64,000 bases of DNA from Toxonevra muliebris (lineage: Eukaryota; Arthropoda; Insecta; Diptera; Pallopteridae). The stretch is taken from the NCBI GenBank assembly GCA_963691655.1, contig OY829327.1, positions 80,054,019-80,118,018 of the forward strand, read 5' to 3'. The notes beneath the pieces were generated by a model that was given only the letters and a program-made list of their open reading frames with translations, was not told the origin of the DNA and ran no database searches. Shown piece after piece: positions 35,215 to 46,171 of this stretch. The translations under genes and the position numbers were made by a program. Positions within the stretch are counted from its first letter, which is position 1, and each line of letters opens with the position of its first letter.

Positions 35215-35850
35215 TGTACAGGGTGGGCCATAAAAAACACACACTATATTTTGCTGTTCAAGTGGAAAATCATTTAATTTCGTTTAAGGAGACTTGATTA
35301 CATAACTTTTTGAAGATGATGTCGCCCTGAGCTCGACTGGCGTAGTATGCCCGTTTTTCGGCATTTTCCACCGTATTTGTCAATATTTCGGCTGATATGG
35401 CAGATATTTCCTGGCGGTTGTTGGCCTTAGTGTCCTTGGCTTGTTAATTTAAAACTTTGACTTCAAGTAGCCCCAGAGGAAAAAGTTCAGCGGGGTCAAA
35501 TCTGGCGAACGCAGAGGATAGTCAAAATCAACCGACCAGAGAACAATGGCTTCAAGAAATCGATTGTGGCACGAGCTGTGTAATTTAATGCGCCGTCTTG
35601 TTGAAACCAGAAGTGCTACATACCATTTTCATGAAAAACCGGCTTCAAACATCAAAATAACTTCTCAATCGAAAAAATTGAGAAGTTATTTTGAATGTAC
35701 AACTTAACATTTCAGCACGTTCGATTGGTGTGTACTTCTCCAAGCCACAAATTTTCTAAGTCTGACGATTCAAAAACGTGTTGTCGTTAGTCGATCTGAC
35801 ATTTCTTGCAAAAGTTATCGTGTTATCTGATGGGTCCAGCTAATATGGCT
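35215..35850 (-). pseudogene. Transposase relic with RSPDLTP...FFLWG motif (IS630/Tc1/mariner-like)
   Basis: On the minus strand, disrupted frames give FQQDGALNYTARATIDFL (second catalytic Asp region, near 35600), PLRSPDLTPLNFFLWGYLK (near 35500-35445), and AYYASRAQGDIIFKKL at the C-terminus (near 35340-35300). These are hallmarks of an insect DDE/D transposase group often annotated with DUF4817. In the RSPDLTPLN block the usual acidic residue is Asn here. The 3' terminus at about 35215 reads TACAGGGTGGGCCAT on the plus strand. The N-terminal half is missing. The relic stops at the TA where the 36-kb DD37E element begins, so that insertion or an older truncation cut it. Confidence 0.75.
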
Positions 35851-35859
35851 AACCCAGTA

Positions 35860-37106
35860 GTGAGATCGAAAAAATCTTAACATAACTAACATTTTTTATT
35901 TTTTTTTAAAATATAACTTTTATAGTTCTAACCACTATTTATGAACTCGTGGACCTTTTTTGGTAAGCCTTCCATTAGAAATTTGATAGTTGTTTCAGAC
36001 ACTTTTTTGGAACAGTTTGCCCATCTCCTTTTAAAATCTTCTAGCACACTTAAAGAGCACACCTTTTTTGTGCTCTTTAAGTTTCTTTTCACAAGAGACT
36101 AATATGTATCTTTCCACTGGTCTTAGCTCCGGACAATTTGGAGGATTGGCCTCTCTTGGTACAAAAACTATGTTATTACTATGGTACCACTCCAGAGCTT
36201 TCTTGCCGTAGTGACATGATGCCAAATCGGGTCAAAAATATGTGGACACATTGTGCTCTCTTATGAAAGGAAGAAGTCGTTTTTTCAAACATTCTTTGAT
36301 GTATATTTCGGCATTTATAGAGCCCACTGTAACAAATGATTTGCTTTTTTTGGCGCAACTGCACATTGCTTGCCATACCAGGAATTTTTTAGGAAATTTT
36401 GTCTGCTTTTGGATTCTAAATTGTTCTTCGACATTTCCTCGAGCATCAGCAATATAAAAATTTTTATCCGGAAGCTGCGTAAAATCTGTCAGTACCTACG
36501 TTTCGTCGTGCATTATACAACATGAATATTTTTGTATGAAATTCGATTTTAATTTCCGAGCTCTACTTTTGGCGTCTAAATTTTTTGCAACATTCCTGTC
36601 TGGAACTTTTTAAACTTTGTATGTTTTCAAACCAGCATTGGCTTTAACTTTTCGCACCAAATAGTCAGAGCACTGGGCTAACCGGGCAGCTTTTCTACCA
36701 GATGTGTTTGGAGATTTTTTCAATATGCTTTCTATTTTCTTGGCTTTCCCAATATCATGTGGTCCTTGTTTTCTACCCGAACCAGGTTTCCTATCGATGG
36801 TCAAATTCTCCTGAAACTGTTTAATAACATTGGAAACAGTTTGACGGCAGACCTTCAATTCTTTGGCCAATTTTTTGTAGGACCAATTTGGATTTTTTTT
36901 GAAAATTTTGAATAACTTTAAGATGTACTTCTTTTTCTTCACTCATTCTGATCAAACTCACAATAAATCAACACAACAAGTTTGTCATTAAAAATAACAA
37001 CTGACATATTTTTCAAAGATAACTAGATCAAAGAAATTTTTAAATTTTACACCCAAAAAAAATTATTAGGTAAAACGTGTGTTAAGATTTTTTCAATCTC
37101 ACTCCT
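35860..37106 (-). mobile_element. Tc1/mariner-superfamily element, DD37E type, copy 2
   Basis: Inverted relative to copy 1. Its 5' end (right side, reverse complement) reads AGGAGTGAGATTGAAAAAAT and its 3' end (left side) GTGAGATCGAAAAAATCTTA. TA dinucleotides flank it at 35858-35859 and 37107-37108. The left terminus lacks the outer AGGA of the other ends. It is inserted beside the 35.2-35.85-kb transposase relic. Confidence 0.85.
35928..36946 (-). pseudogene. DD37E-type transposase, frameshift plus shared stops
   Basis: Homologous over its whole length to the 12.2-kb transposase, start ATG at 36946-36944. An A-run has 8 rather than 7 bases near residue 20 (T-run at 36893-36900), shifting the frame. 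Further stops are a TAA right after the KTYKV segment (about 36610), a TAG at 36498-36496 after MHDET, and a TGA at 36234-36232 before PDLASCHY. The last two match copy 1 exactly. First-Asp context is HDE here and DDE in copy 1. Near 36040-36075 a local change creates an inverted repeat of AAAGAGCACA type. It is non-functional. Confidence 0.85.
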
Positions 37107-37108
37107 TA

Positions 37109-37856
37109 TCAGACAAAAATCAGAAGCAAACATGTCAGCAACAACCAAAGTCAACTAAAACACTAATTCGTTATATTACCGTACGAGTTTCAGTATTAGA
37201 GGAGTCTCTCGAAATAATTACTTTCGTTGTATTACTGTGAGTCTTCGCTATATATATTCGGTATATTTATTTTTATATATGCCGAGAAGTACATTGCACA
37301 AATAACATGTCACCAGTTGTTGTTTTCTTTACCTGCCATTAAATGCAATGAGACCCTAATTTTTTTCTTTTGGCACATGACCATAGTAAACAAGGGAAAA
37401 ATGTTAAATTGCTTTGCTTATTATCATTGTGAGTTTTGTCTCTATACCTAATGTTTGTACAAGAGAACAAGACACTGATAACAAGTGTCTGAAGTATTCA
37501 GTGATTTTTGTATTAATGAATAAAATGTAAGAGATGATTTTTTAATTTAAAGCGTATTCACACATGATTTTACTAAATGATTAATTAGTAAATGACAGCG
37601 AAATGGTTAATGATTTCAATTTTGCAATATTTAGTCAAATTTGCTATTCAATGAATGCAATCGCAAAATGCAATTCACTGAATGTGACTTCAATAATTTA
37701 AAATCGCAATTGATTGCAGTCTTTTACAGCTATACTCCGCGAGAATATGTGAGATTTTCAAAAGACTGAGTTTCTTTTCAAATTCAAATCATTTATGTTT
37801 GATTTGAAAAATTTTTTAATCTTCTCTGATGGAATTAGCAAAAAGCATCCAAATCT
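37109..37856. other. Non-coding stretch
   Basis: No recognised element. A 74-codon frame at 37227-37451 (+) is aromatic-rich, as AT-rich DNA often gives, and is not treated as a gene. Confidence 0.45.
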
Positions 37857-38170
37857 TATTACTTACTTACTTACTTAGGCGGCCATAACAACCCGTTATC
37901 GAGTTACGACTGAAATTAACTGTTTTCCCCAAGAACCTCTGTTCTACACGCGCCTTCCCCAGTTAGCCATATCAAGCTTGGATAGTGTTTCCTCGACCTG
38001 GTCCTTCTATCTCCTCTTCCGCTTTAAGCAACATTCTAACTGGGAATTCTTTGTCTATACGCATAACAAGGCCTAAACAGCACAAACGTTGAATGGTGAT
38101 ACGCTTGACTATGTCAAGATTAGCGTAGAGCTCGGATAGTTCGTGGTTTATTCGAATAGTGTTCCGTGAA
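37857..38170 (-). mobile_element. 3' fragment of a non-LTR retrotransposon (RTE-like tail)
   Basis: Minus-strand translation of about 38160-37990 gives NHELSELYANLDIVKRI, then TIQRLCCLGLVMRIDKEFP. This matches the ELY...DIV.RI.IQRL.WLGHV.RM block found at the C-terminal end of many insect endonuclease-RT LINEs. The 3' end (left side) is a tetranucleotide tail, TTAC repeated at 37859-37876 on the plus strand. The fragment keeps only the last hundred or so codons. RTE-like assignment rests on the tail and motif and is tentative. Confidence 0.7.
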
Positions 38171-38674
38171 ATTTAAGGGAGTTATTTGAAGGTTAACTAC
38201 ACGCCATCGGACGATTCATAGGTTGCGGATAGTGAATAACCTTTAACCTTGGCGGATGTTTAACTAGGAGTGTGGAAGGACTTAGCGGTGGATTTTGTTG
38301 CGCTCTATCTAAAAGTCTGAAACTGTAACCGGCGAGTAGAGTCGATGTCGCCTTTTATTAAGTATCAAGTCCAACTTCCCTTGTCTTCTATAGATTTTAA
38401 ACTTGAGGAATCTAATCGAGATTTTAAATATGGAAGGCCCGCAGTAGACTTTAAACTTGGGATGTGTGTAGGGTGTGAATTTAAATACGTTTAAAGTCAT
38501 AGACTTTTTTTAATTGATATTTTATTCTAATTGTTCCGCAAAATCGAATGACCATGCAAAAGGGCTGCGCGGTCGTAAACGATTGAAGACTACTGGGCTA
38601 GATTAACAACATGCTCTATGTGTCGTGCCAAGTTATTTTTCACTGTAACACAGTGTTATTGCCCCATTGTAGTA

Positions 38675-38692
38675 TTTGGGGGGGAGGGGGGA
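38675..38692 (+). other. G-tract
   Basis: A run of seven G, one A, six G (GGGGGGGAGGGGGG) sits in otherwise AT-rich DNA. Similar tracts occur near 20.58, 51.98 and 62.23 kb. Confidence 0.5.
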
Positions 38693-38929
38693 TGGTTTGA
38701 AGGGTTATCACGGAACCCAAAATTTGATAGAAATCTCATATATTTTCATCGTTGGCAATGAATAAAAAAAACTAAAAAAGGGGCGACAAATTTAAAAACT
38801 CACTTCAAAAATTTCTAGACTCGCTAGTGATTATATCTATGGATGATTTTATGGGGCTTAAAGAGAGTATATCCTTAAAGCATATTAAGTCTTTTTTAGA
38901 GTATTTCTTTTTTTTTACATTAACCGCCG

Positions 38930-39035
38930 TTCGGAAACGGCTTTAAACTGTAGGTCAAACTATGTGGTATCACACTGGGCCGTTCAGGCCTAAGTGTGTC
39001 TCTCGACAACCACTCTAATCTAACCTAACCTATAG
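38930..39035 (+). mobile_element. LINE 3'-end scrap with CTAACC tail
   Basis: GGTATCACACTGGGCCGTTC, then AGGCCTAAGTGTGTCTCTCG and CAACCACTCTAAT, followed by CTAACCTAACCT. The tail is like that of the minus-strand LINE at 2260. There is no coding part, so only the 3' untranslated end survives. Confidence 0.5.
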
Positions 39036-39980
39036 TATTTTAAGTTTAACCTTGGCCAGATTTACTTGATGTCTCTGCGGGTAGTCATTTCCCACCAAAC
39101 AGCCTCAGGTATATATAATTCCTTATAAACTTGAACTATTAGCATTTTACTGTACACGATAAGACTTTTCGCCAACGCAATAATATTTGTTTACTAACTA
39201 TTTTCATAGTTTTTGCAATGAGTGTACATGTTAAAATAAGACCTTACCCACCTACAAAACAATATAAACAAAAACAATTTGTTTTTATATGATGATATCT
39301 CGAATTATGCAGATAATTAGATAGTAGTTTGACCGTCATTCATTGTCTGTCTATATGTGATAATGCTACTGCTTTCCAAAATTGTAATCTATCTTTTTCA
39401 TAGAATTTACTTTAGTAACATTCGTTTTAAGCATTTAATCTGGGTTGATAAAAATTAGTAACCTAGACGAAAATAGTCAGAGCGTGTGCTTCAGATATGA
39501 ACTGACTTTGCAGATGATGAATAATCTGAGTTGAGGCCAGATATAAACAAAAATAATAATAAATAAAGAATAATAACATATGAGTGAGTCAAGGTAACAA
39601 AGTAAAAAAAAGAATAAAGTGGAAGAACTTTAGCTTCTGTTGACATTATTCTTTTTAAAGAGTGAGGATTAATTTTTGGGGTTTTGTGGTGATAATATTT
39701 CTGTATAAATATGCAAATTAATGTAATCATTTTATTTTTAAACTAAGTAGCTATAGCACTCATTGCTGCAAAATAAAGTTATTACACTTCGAAAACCATT
39801 GAAGAGATTTAAACTTTTTAATGGAGCTAGTATTTTGGAAAGTCACAGAATAAACATCAAGTGAATTAGAATAGCTAAAATATCACAAAGATTTTAAATT
39901 CTTTCTATGTACGATCTTTATAACTAAATATTGCTAATTTTTTTTAAATTTCATACTAATTTTGCTTATTCTTTATTTCT
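39036..39980. other. Non-coding, putative intron upstream of the 40-kb exon
   Basis: AT-rich and without recognised elements. It ends in a pyrimidine-rich run and AG at 39981-39982 that make a good 3' splice site. Confidence 0.45.
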
Positions 39981-39982
39981 AG

Positions 39983-40159
39983 TTCCATCTAAACGTTCAA
40001 CATTGTAATAAATTATCCAAAATTTGATAGATGACTATCAATAAAATTATAAAATAATAAAATTACAAAACAATAAAAATAAATTTATTTGAAAAAGAAA
40101 AATAGTATATCACACATTTACAATAAATAAATAAATAAAACACACAACCTCAATTCAAA
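39983..40159 (+). other. Putative 5' UTR part of the 40-kb exon
   Basis: The preceding sequence (TTGCTTATTCTTTATTTCTAG, shown here in function only) is a strong polypyrimidine/AG acceptor ending at 39982. The 177 bases after it lack a long frame and contain an in-frame TAA shortly before the ATG at 40160. The coding frame therefore most likely opens at that ATG, and an untranslated exon probably lies further upstream. The acceptor is inferred. Confidence 0.45.
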
Positions 40160-40593
40160 ATGATTGTAGATAAAACAGAAAATATTGATGAAAATGCTTG
40201 GACGAAGCTTTTGGATGATAATGATAGCGCAGAAAATAGAGCTGTGATTGTAAAAATGGGAAAACCTGAAAATAATCTCATCAGTGATATGCAAATGAAT
40301 AGTCATAATAAGGAATCAAGTCCATTAACGATGGAGCTTTTACGACCACAATGTGGTAAAGATAGTAATACTGGCATTGGCATTGGCAGTGGTGGTGGTG
40401 GAGTTGGTGTTTGCGGTATTGGCGGCGGTGGTGTTGGCGCTGGTGTACGCGGAGTTGCAGCTGTTGTTGGTAGTAAAATTAATGGTGAAAAATGCGCACA
40501 ATTGGATCGTAAAGAAACAATTCTCGGCACATTCCATAGACATTTAAGAAGATCACTGAAGGCGGTTAGTGAATCACCGGGACCGATTACGAG
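40160..40593 (+). CDS. First coding exon of an unidentified gene (Gly-rich N-terminus, basic tail)
   Basis: Opens at ATG in a good fly context (TCAAAATG) and runs 144 codons to a strong donor, GAG/GTAAGT, at 40594. Reading on, the frame would hit TAA inside the donor, so splicing is required. It ends two bases into a codon (phase 2). The product starts acidic and polar (residues 1-60). A Gly/Val-rich linker built from GGN codons follows (about residues 71-104), then a basic stretch with ETILGTFHRHLRRSLKAVSE near the end. No catalytic domain, signal peptide or membrane segment is visible, as expected for a variable N-terminal exon. Base composition and codon use stand clearly apart from the flanks. 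Gene unknown. The phase and the arrangement with the 55.9-kb exon suggest alternative promoters of one gene. Confidence 0.75.
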
Positions 40594-41061
40594 GTAAGTG
40601 ATGAGCTAAAAAAGTTTTCTATATTATGTTTTATTTTAAAAAATTTAAATTTGCTGTTGAGAATGTGTAATTTTCAATTCCGCACACAACACATAAATTT
40701 AACCTACAATTTACTTTGCTGCTCTTAATTTTAATGATACCATTTCCTTTCCTCTTTCACCCCGTTCTTTGTACCGTTTTTGTAATCAACCTAATTATGG
40801 CTAATTTATAAAGCATTCAAAAAAATTTTAAGTAATTACATAAAGAAAGAAAATTGTTTTGTTTTAGGCTTGCAAAATTCTGCGAATTGTTATTGTTACA
40901 ATTAAGAAAACAATAATTTCCGTAGGTTGTCAGAAGAAAAAAAAAATTACACTGAAAAATTATGGTCATGCTTTGAAATTCTCTGCAAGATATTGCTTGC
41001 TGTGAAAGTGAGGATTTTTTTTGATGATAACATAATTATTCGAGGTCAAAGGAAAATTTAT
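40594..41061. other. Putative intron start after the 40-kb exon
   Basis: Begins GTAAGTGATG. AT-rich, with no further exon recognised. Confidence 0.5.
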
Positions 41062-41446
41062 AGTGAAGTGGATTGATTGAAATTATAATGAAATGTGACG
41101 TCAGTGTCGTGTGAGATTTCATAGTATGTGTGAGTTTATGAGTGTATGTTTTATTATATATTTCACTTTAAGCCCATAAGTATGCAACACATAATTTTTA
41201 TATCAAAAACGATTGCGAAATATACTTTCATATCAATGGAATAGAGGAACATATAAAAATCTGTTTATTTTTTATTGTATTGTTTTATTGCATAGTTTAT
41301 TTTAGTTTAAAGTTTATTCTTTCGTTATTGAAATTTTTAAATAATATCAACATTAGATGATGTAGACGTGCAGAAAGCGAAGAAAGTGCATTAAAAAGGG
41401 AAAATGAAAATAAACACTAAAGCTTTTATAATGAATTAAACAACAA
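41062..41446 (+). repeat. Dispersed repeat, copy 2 (partner at 5818-6218)
   Basis: Same order of blocks as copy 1: TTTCATAGTATG, GTATGCAACACATAA, TATTGCATAGTTTA, ATGTAGACGTGC, GAAGAAAGTGCATTAAAA. Diverged by many point changes. Lies inside the putative intron. Confidence 0.7.
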
Positions 41447-44400
41447 TGCGTAAAGTATGTCATCACATCATGAGACGAGAATGAGTCCCTTATTCTAGTT
41501 TCTACATTACGGGTTTGTTCTTTTTTTTATCTATTTGCAAAAAAGGCTCTAGTGAGCGATAATTCCAATAGATTATTCTCTCAGACTGCGATTGTGATTA
41601 ACTTGCTTGATCTCTTGCACCTGCGGTTAAAAAAAGTAGACCTTGATTGTTCTGCTCCAAATATTTGTTAGTGAAAAAAATTTAAAAAAATTTTGATGTG
41701 CCGGAGTGAACGATTATTCTTCTATTACCAGCATGAAGTATAAAACATTTATCTGTTTCTCTCTCAATGTTGCATTAACTTATTTACTACCTTTGCACTC
41801 GCTTGAGTACAGCAACTTTGAAAATTCGTCAAAAATACATTTATTAATTTTTTCTATAAATAATTACTGTTAAGCATTTGTATGCATGCTATCTTTAAAA
41901 TTGCATTAAGGTTATTAAAATATATTTTATTTCACTTGACTTAAAGGCCAGGTAAACAGACTTACTTTTTTGGAAGGTGGATTTGAAAATCCACAAAAAA
42001 TAGTAAAAAATTAGTTATTTTGCATTTGAAATGAGAAATTCATCTAGATTAAATAAGAAACTTTACAAGTGCTTATATATTACATTTTCAAGAGGCCATA
42101 GGTGATTAAATTAAAAAAAAAAACAAACGGAAAAATAAGCAAAATTCAATCAAAATATATATATTTTCCATATTTCGCAGTCTTCAACTTATAAAAACTT
42201 CTAAAATACTGTGTTGAATGCATTTAATGCCAGGGAACACTTATTGCTCATGATGTGACGTTGAAATATTTTTATTACACCTGGTAACCTTATTTCCTCG
42301 GGGTAAGCCAAAAACAACTACGCCTTCAAAAATTCAAAAACAATTTTCTTTAATTTTTTTTTTTTTTAGTACATTTTGAACACATTTGCCAAAATTATTA
42401 CACACTTGAATTTGAAAATCACCCCCAAATAATTATCTTTATGCTTGAGCCGTGCAATAATACCAGAGAATTATCGTGTTGAAAAATTCAAGATAGGGGT
42501 CCAAGCTATTCATGTTAAGTCAAACATGAGCTATAATTTTGAGATATTTTAGATTGAAATTTGGCCATTTTTTGTTTTTTTTTTTTTGTTAATTTCTGTT
42601 TTTTTAATATATTTTTTTTTTAATGTATTATATCTGCCTAAAAATCGAATTTTAATTAGGACAGATTTTTTTTTTTGAAGGTTTCCCTTCAATGGGAGAT
42701 TTAACAAAAAAAGAAGGAGTAAAATTTGAACTTCAAATATCTAAAAATCGTGACGTTCTGGGAAAAACTGAATACAACATCGCATTTGACGGCCAAAAAT
42801 TAAGTTTGCGTGCCACGGCTTTAGGGCGGTTTTCCTAGTGTAATCAAACATACCTCCTATACAAATGAAACTTTTGTGGGATATAAAATTTGGTGATGCA
42901 AGATTTTTGAACTAAACTATTCTTGTACCGAAAGAGAGGAATAAATGGTTCAAAGAGACTGCTGAACTGAACCATACTGCAAAATTTATTTGGTTTACAT
43001 CCATGATTTTCTCATCTTCAGTGAAAAAATACAATTCCATAATTAAAACAATAAATAATTTTATTTAAATATTACACAGAAATATTTTTTAAATTTTTAC
43101 AAGGCAAATTTATGTATTTATTTTTGATGCTTTCTCAGTTATTTGTAAATAAATTTATCACTTCCGCAATTGTGCGTATAATATACAAGTTATTTACTAC
43201 TTTTTCGGTTTATTTTATTTGAAGAAAAAAGCTTAAATTTTATTACCTACTTTTAAATACAATATATACACTACTGCATGTTGTAATGTAATAAAACATA
43301 TGTACATATGTATATAAAAAAATTAAATAATTTTTTGTTTGTTTGTTGAATCACAGTGGGTGGACAATTTTATGTGATTTCCTTACTAATTGTTATTTTT
43401 ATTATGTATTTCTATTGCTGAAGTGTGCTCGTTCGCTCTCTTTTTCGCTAGCAATAAATTCATTTAAATTTGCTTGCTTGACTCAATTAAATTTTATTTA
43501 TTTTTTAGCTCACATGTCTTCGTATATCACGCATACGAATAGAATAATTCAATTTAAATTAATTCAATTTTAATTTAGGTTTTAAAGAATGCTTTGTTTA
43601 GATCAATTCTCTCTCATGTGATATAATTTGATTTCAATCAAAAAGAGTTTAGTTCCATTATGCTCTCATGCGATATATTTTATTGCAATCATATGTAGAT
43701 TAGTTCAGCTGTGGTCACCTATACATGCATAATGAGCACACTAATAGTAGGGTTCTCTTTTGTTGTTATTCGTTTGTTGATTATATTTGCTATTGTTGTT
43801 TCTCAAGTTCCAAAAGAGACCGGATTCATCGAAGTCTCATTTATTGCTCTTTTGAGGAGTACTCACTATTTGTGCAACTGAGAGGGAAATGAGCCCTGTA
43901 CGTGTTAAATTTCTTGTGCTTATTTCCCCGCATGTTGCTTTTTGGCCTACGGTGGTTTAGTTCAATTCACTCTCATGTAATATATTTAGATTTAATGAGA
44001 GTTTACATCTCTCTTTCTCTCTCTCTCTCTCTCTCTTTTAATATATTAGACTATAAAGACAATTCACAAATCATTATTTTCATTAGATGACATATATTTT
44101 TTTCTATTGAAAATAAATTATAAGCCAAAACAAAAATCCAATTGATTTTTTAAAATCAAAATAATAATTGGTTCAAAAATTTTGCATTACCAATTTTTGT
44201 TTCTAAAAGTTTTTCATTTAAAATTTTAAAATACTATGACGTGTGTATCAAATTATCTATTAAATACATAAACATTGAGTCAAAAAAAAAAACCAAAAAT
44301 AGAATTCAATTAAATTTTTAATTTATGGAAATTATTTTCTCATCTACTTTGTCTACACTTTGGCAAGAATATAATTATAACAATTTTGAATTATATTATG

Positions 44401-45900
44401 AAACTGCAGTTTTCATTTGAATCAATTTTTCTTTACAAAATAGAAAACATGGAATTGTTCCAAATAAAATTTTGTTAAGTGTGAAAAATATCTTTATGAT
44501 TTATTATGAAATCATAATGTAAGAAAAATAGATGCGATTGCTTTGGTTAGTCAGTCATTAAGGAATTTTAGATATTAGCGTATTCAAGGGATTAAAACAT
44601 TTTATGCGAGAGCGCGAGAGCAACAAATTTAAATTCTCCACTTGCTCCAGTACTCAATAGTCACTAGTGTTCACCGATTTTTAACTTTAGGCTTGTTTTA
44701 ACAAAATATCAAAAACGAACCCGAACGTTTGATTGGACAATGATCGTTGTTAAGGTGGTTTCGTATATGAACCATACACTAAGAGCGGATTCAACATCCG
44801 AGTTCCGCACTCTTTTCGTTTTTCCCATATGAAGTTTTCATGCTCTCAATTTAAGAGAGCGAAATTAAATATGAAATACAATTTTTGTTTTAAATTTTAG
44901 GAAAATTTTATTTGATTTCTTGGTTTCTTTTCTGTTTGAATTCAATTTTGTCGATGTTCTCTTCTCTTCAATGATCAGGAAAAAACTACTTTCGTTTAAT
45001 AAAATTGAAATGATTGAAACCGATCGATTTAAAAATCATCACTTGTCATGTTTTTGTTTTTATAACACAATTTTAAACTTATTTGTTGACAAATGTAACA
45101 ATCGATTTTATTAATTTTAGTTAATTTATATAAAAATCAAATCAATAAAATTGAACTTGTCATCGATCATTCTTTGGATGGTTGATCTAAATATTTCAAT
45201 TGACATAAATAATTTTTGTATTGTATTAACCCTCGGTTAGACAAATGTGTCTAGTCAGACCGTTTTCGATTTTAATTGTAATTGAAATATATTTTTAATT
45301 GAGATAGCGACTGGAAATTTCGGGTATCTTCCTGAAATCTTCTTAGCTATCGATTTGTAAAAAACCTGTACAAGGATAGTTAAAAGAAGATTGTGATGTA
45401 CACATCACATTTGTACCCAATGAGTCTGGCCAGAGCCCATATATATTTTTATGCATTTGTATGTAAATATTGGAGTTTTTGTAATGCATTGAAATTTTTT
45501 GTATTTTTTTTTGTTCTCAGTGGTTTTTGCATGTGCTGAGCAGTTAAAAATATTTTTTTCTTTAGATTTTATTTTGAAAAACATTTTTGTTATAAACGAG
45601 CTTTCTTATTTTAGGCAAGAATTTAATGTTGACTTGTTGTGTCCTTAAATTTAATAGCACGACGCGACCGAAAAATCGATTATGATATAGTCGTTTGTGT
45701 GATCATTGGTTAGAATATTAACCATTACTCAACGAAAAGAAATAATATGACAAAAACATTTTAACAATGTAGTGATTAAGTGGAAATCATTGATATTTAC
45801 AAAAACAAATGATCTTATTTTAATAGTTTTTCTTTTAAATTACATTTCCAAAAATTTATACAGACGCATTTCAATTCATTGAAAGTATATGCGTGAGTTT
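41447..45900. other. Non-coding, putative intron
   Basis: No exon recognised. It contains a CT microsatellite at 44008-44037. ACTCTCATGTAATATATTT-like and CTCTCATGCGATATATTTTA-like blocks recur near 43610, 43665 and 43970. A short inverted motif CATGCTCTCAATTTAAGAGAG at 44840-44860 (similar block near 21538) is palindromic around TTTAAG. Confidence 0.5.
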
Positions 45901-45918
45901 ATAACCAACGGGAAAGGA

Positions 45919-46096
45919 AGCGCTCAAAAAGTGCTTTTTTACCTACAATGGAGCGCTCCTCTGCCAGCAGTAAGCGCTCCCTCTTTATAGTACAGCTCAT
46001 ATACTTTTTATATTGCATGTCATAGGAAGTAAGCGCTAACATCAAGCTTCCTGGAAGCGCTGAAAGAGCGCTTCTGGAAATTGTAAAAGGAGCGCT
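45919..46096. repeat. Cluster of seven AGCGCT hexamers in 178 bp
   Basis: AGCGCT, itself palindromic, occurs at 45919, 45952, 45973, 46032, 46056, 46067 and 46091. The flanks are variable (GAAGCGCTCA, GGAGCGCTCC, TAAGCGCTCC, AAGAGCGCTTCT). Spacing is irregular (11-59 bp), so this is not a simple tandem repeat. A 90-codon minus-strand frame at 45899-46171 crosses it without stops but shows no recognisable motif. Confidence 0.75.
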
Positions 46097-46171
46097 TTTT
46101 GAAAGCCTTTTGGGAAGCACAATTTTGTGAGCTCTTTCATTTCTTTTATTAACTACATATACTACATACAT

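Noticed and set aside
36031..36457. Plus-strand and alternate-frame open frames over the 36-kb element
   Set aside because: Shadows or fragments of the minus-strand DD37E transposase pseudogene.
40303..40547. Antisense and alternate-frame reading frames over the 40-kb exon
   Set aside because: Shadows of the GGN-repeat codons of the real plus-strand exon.
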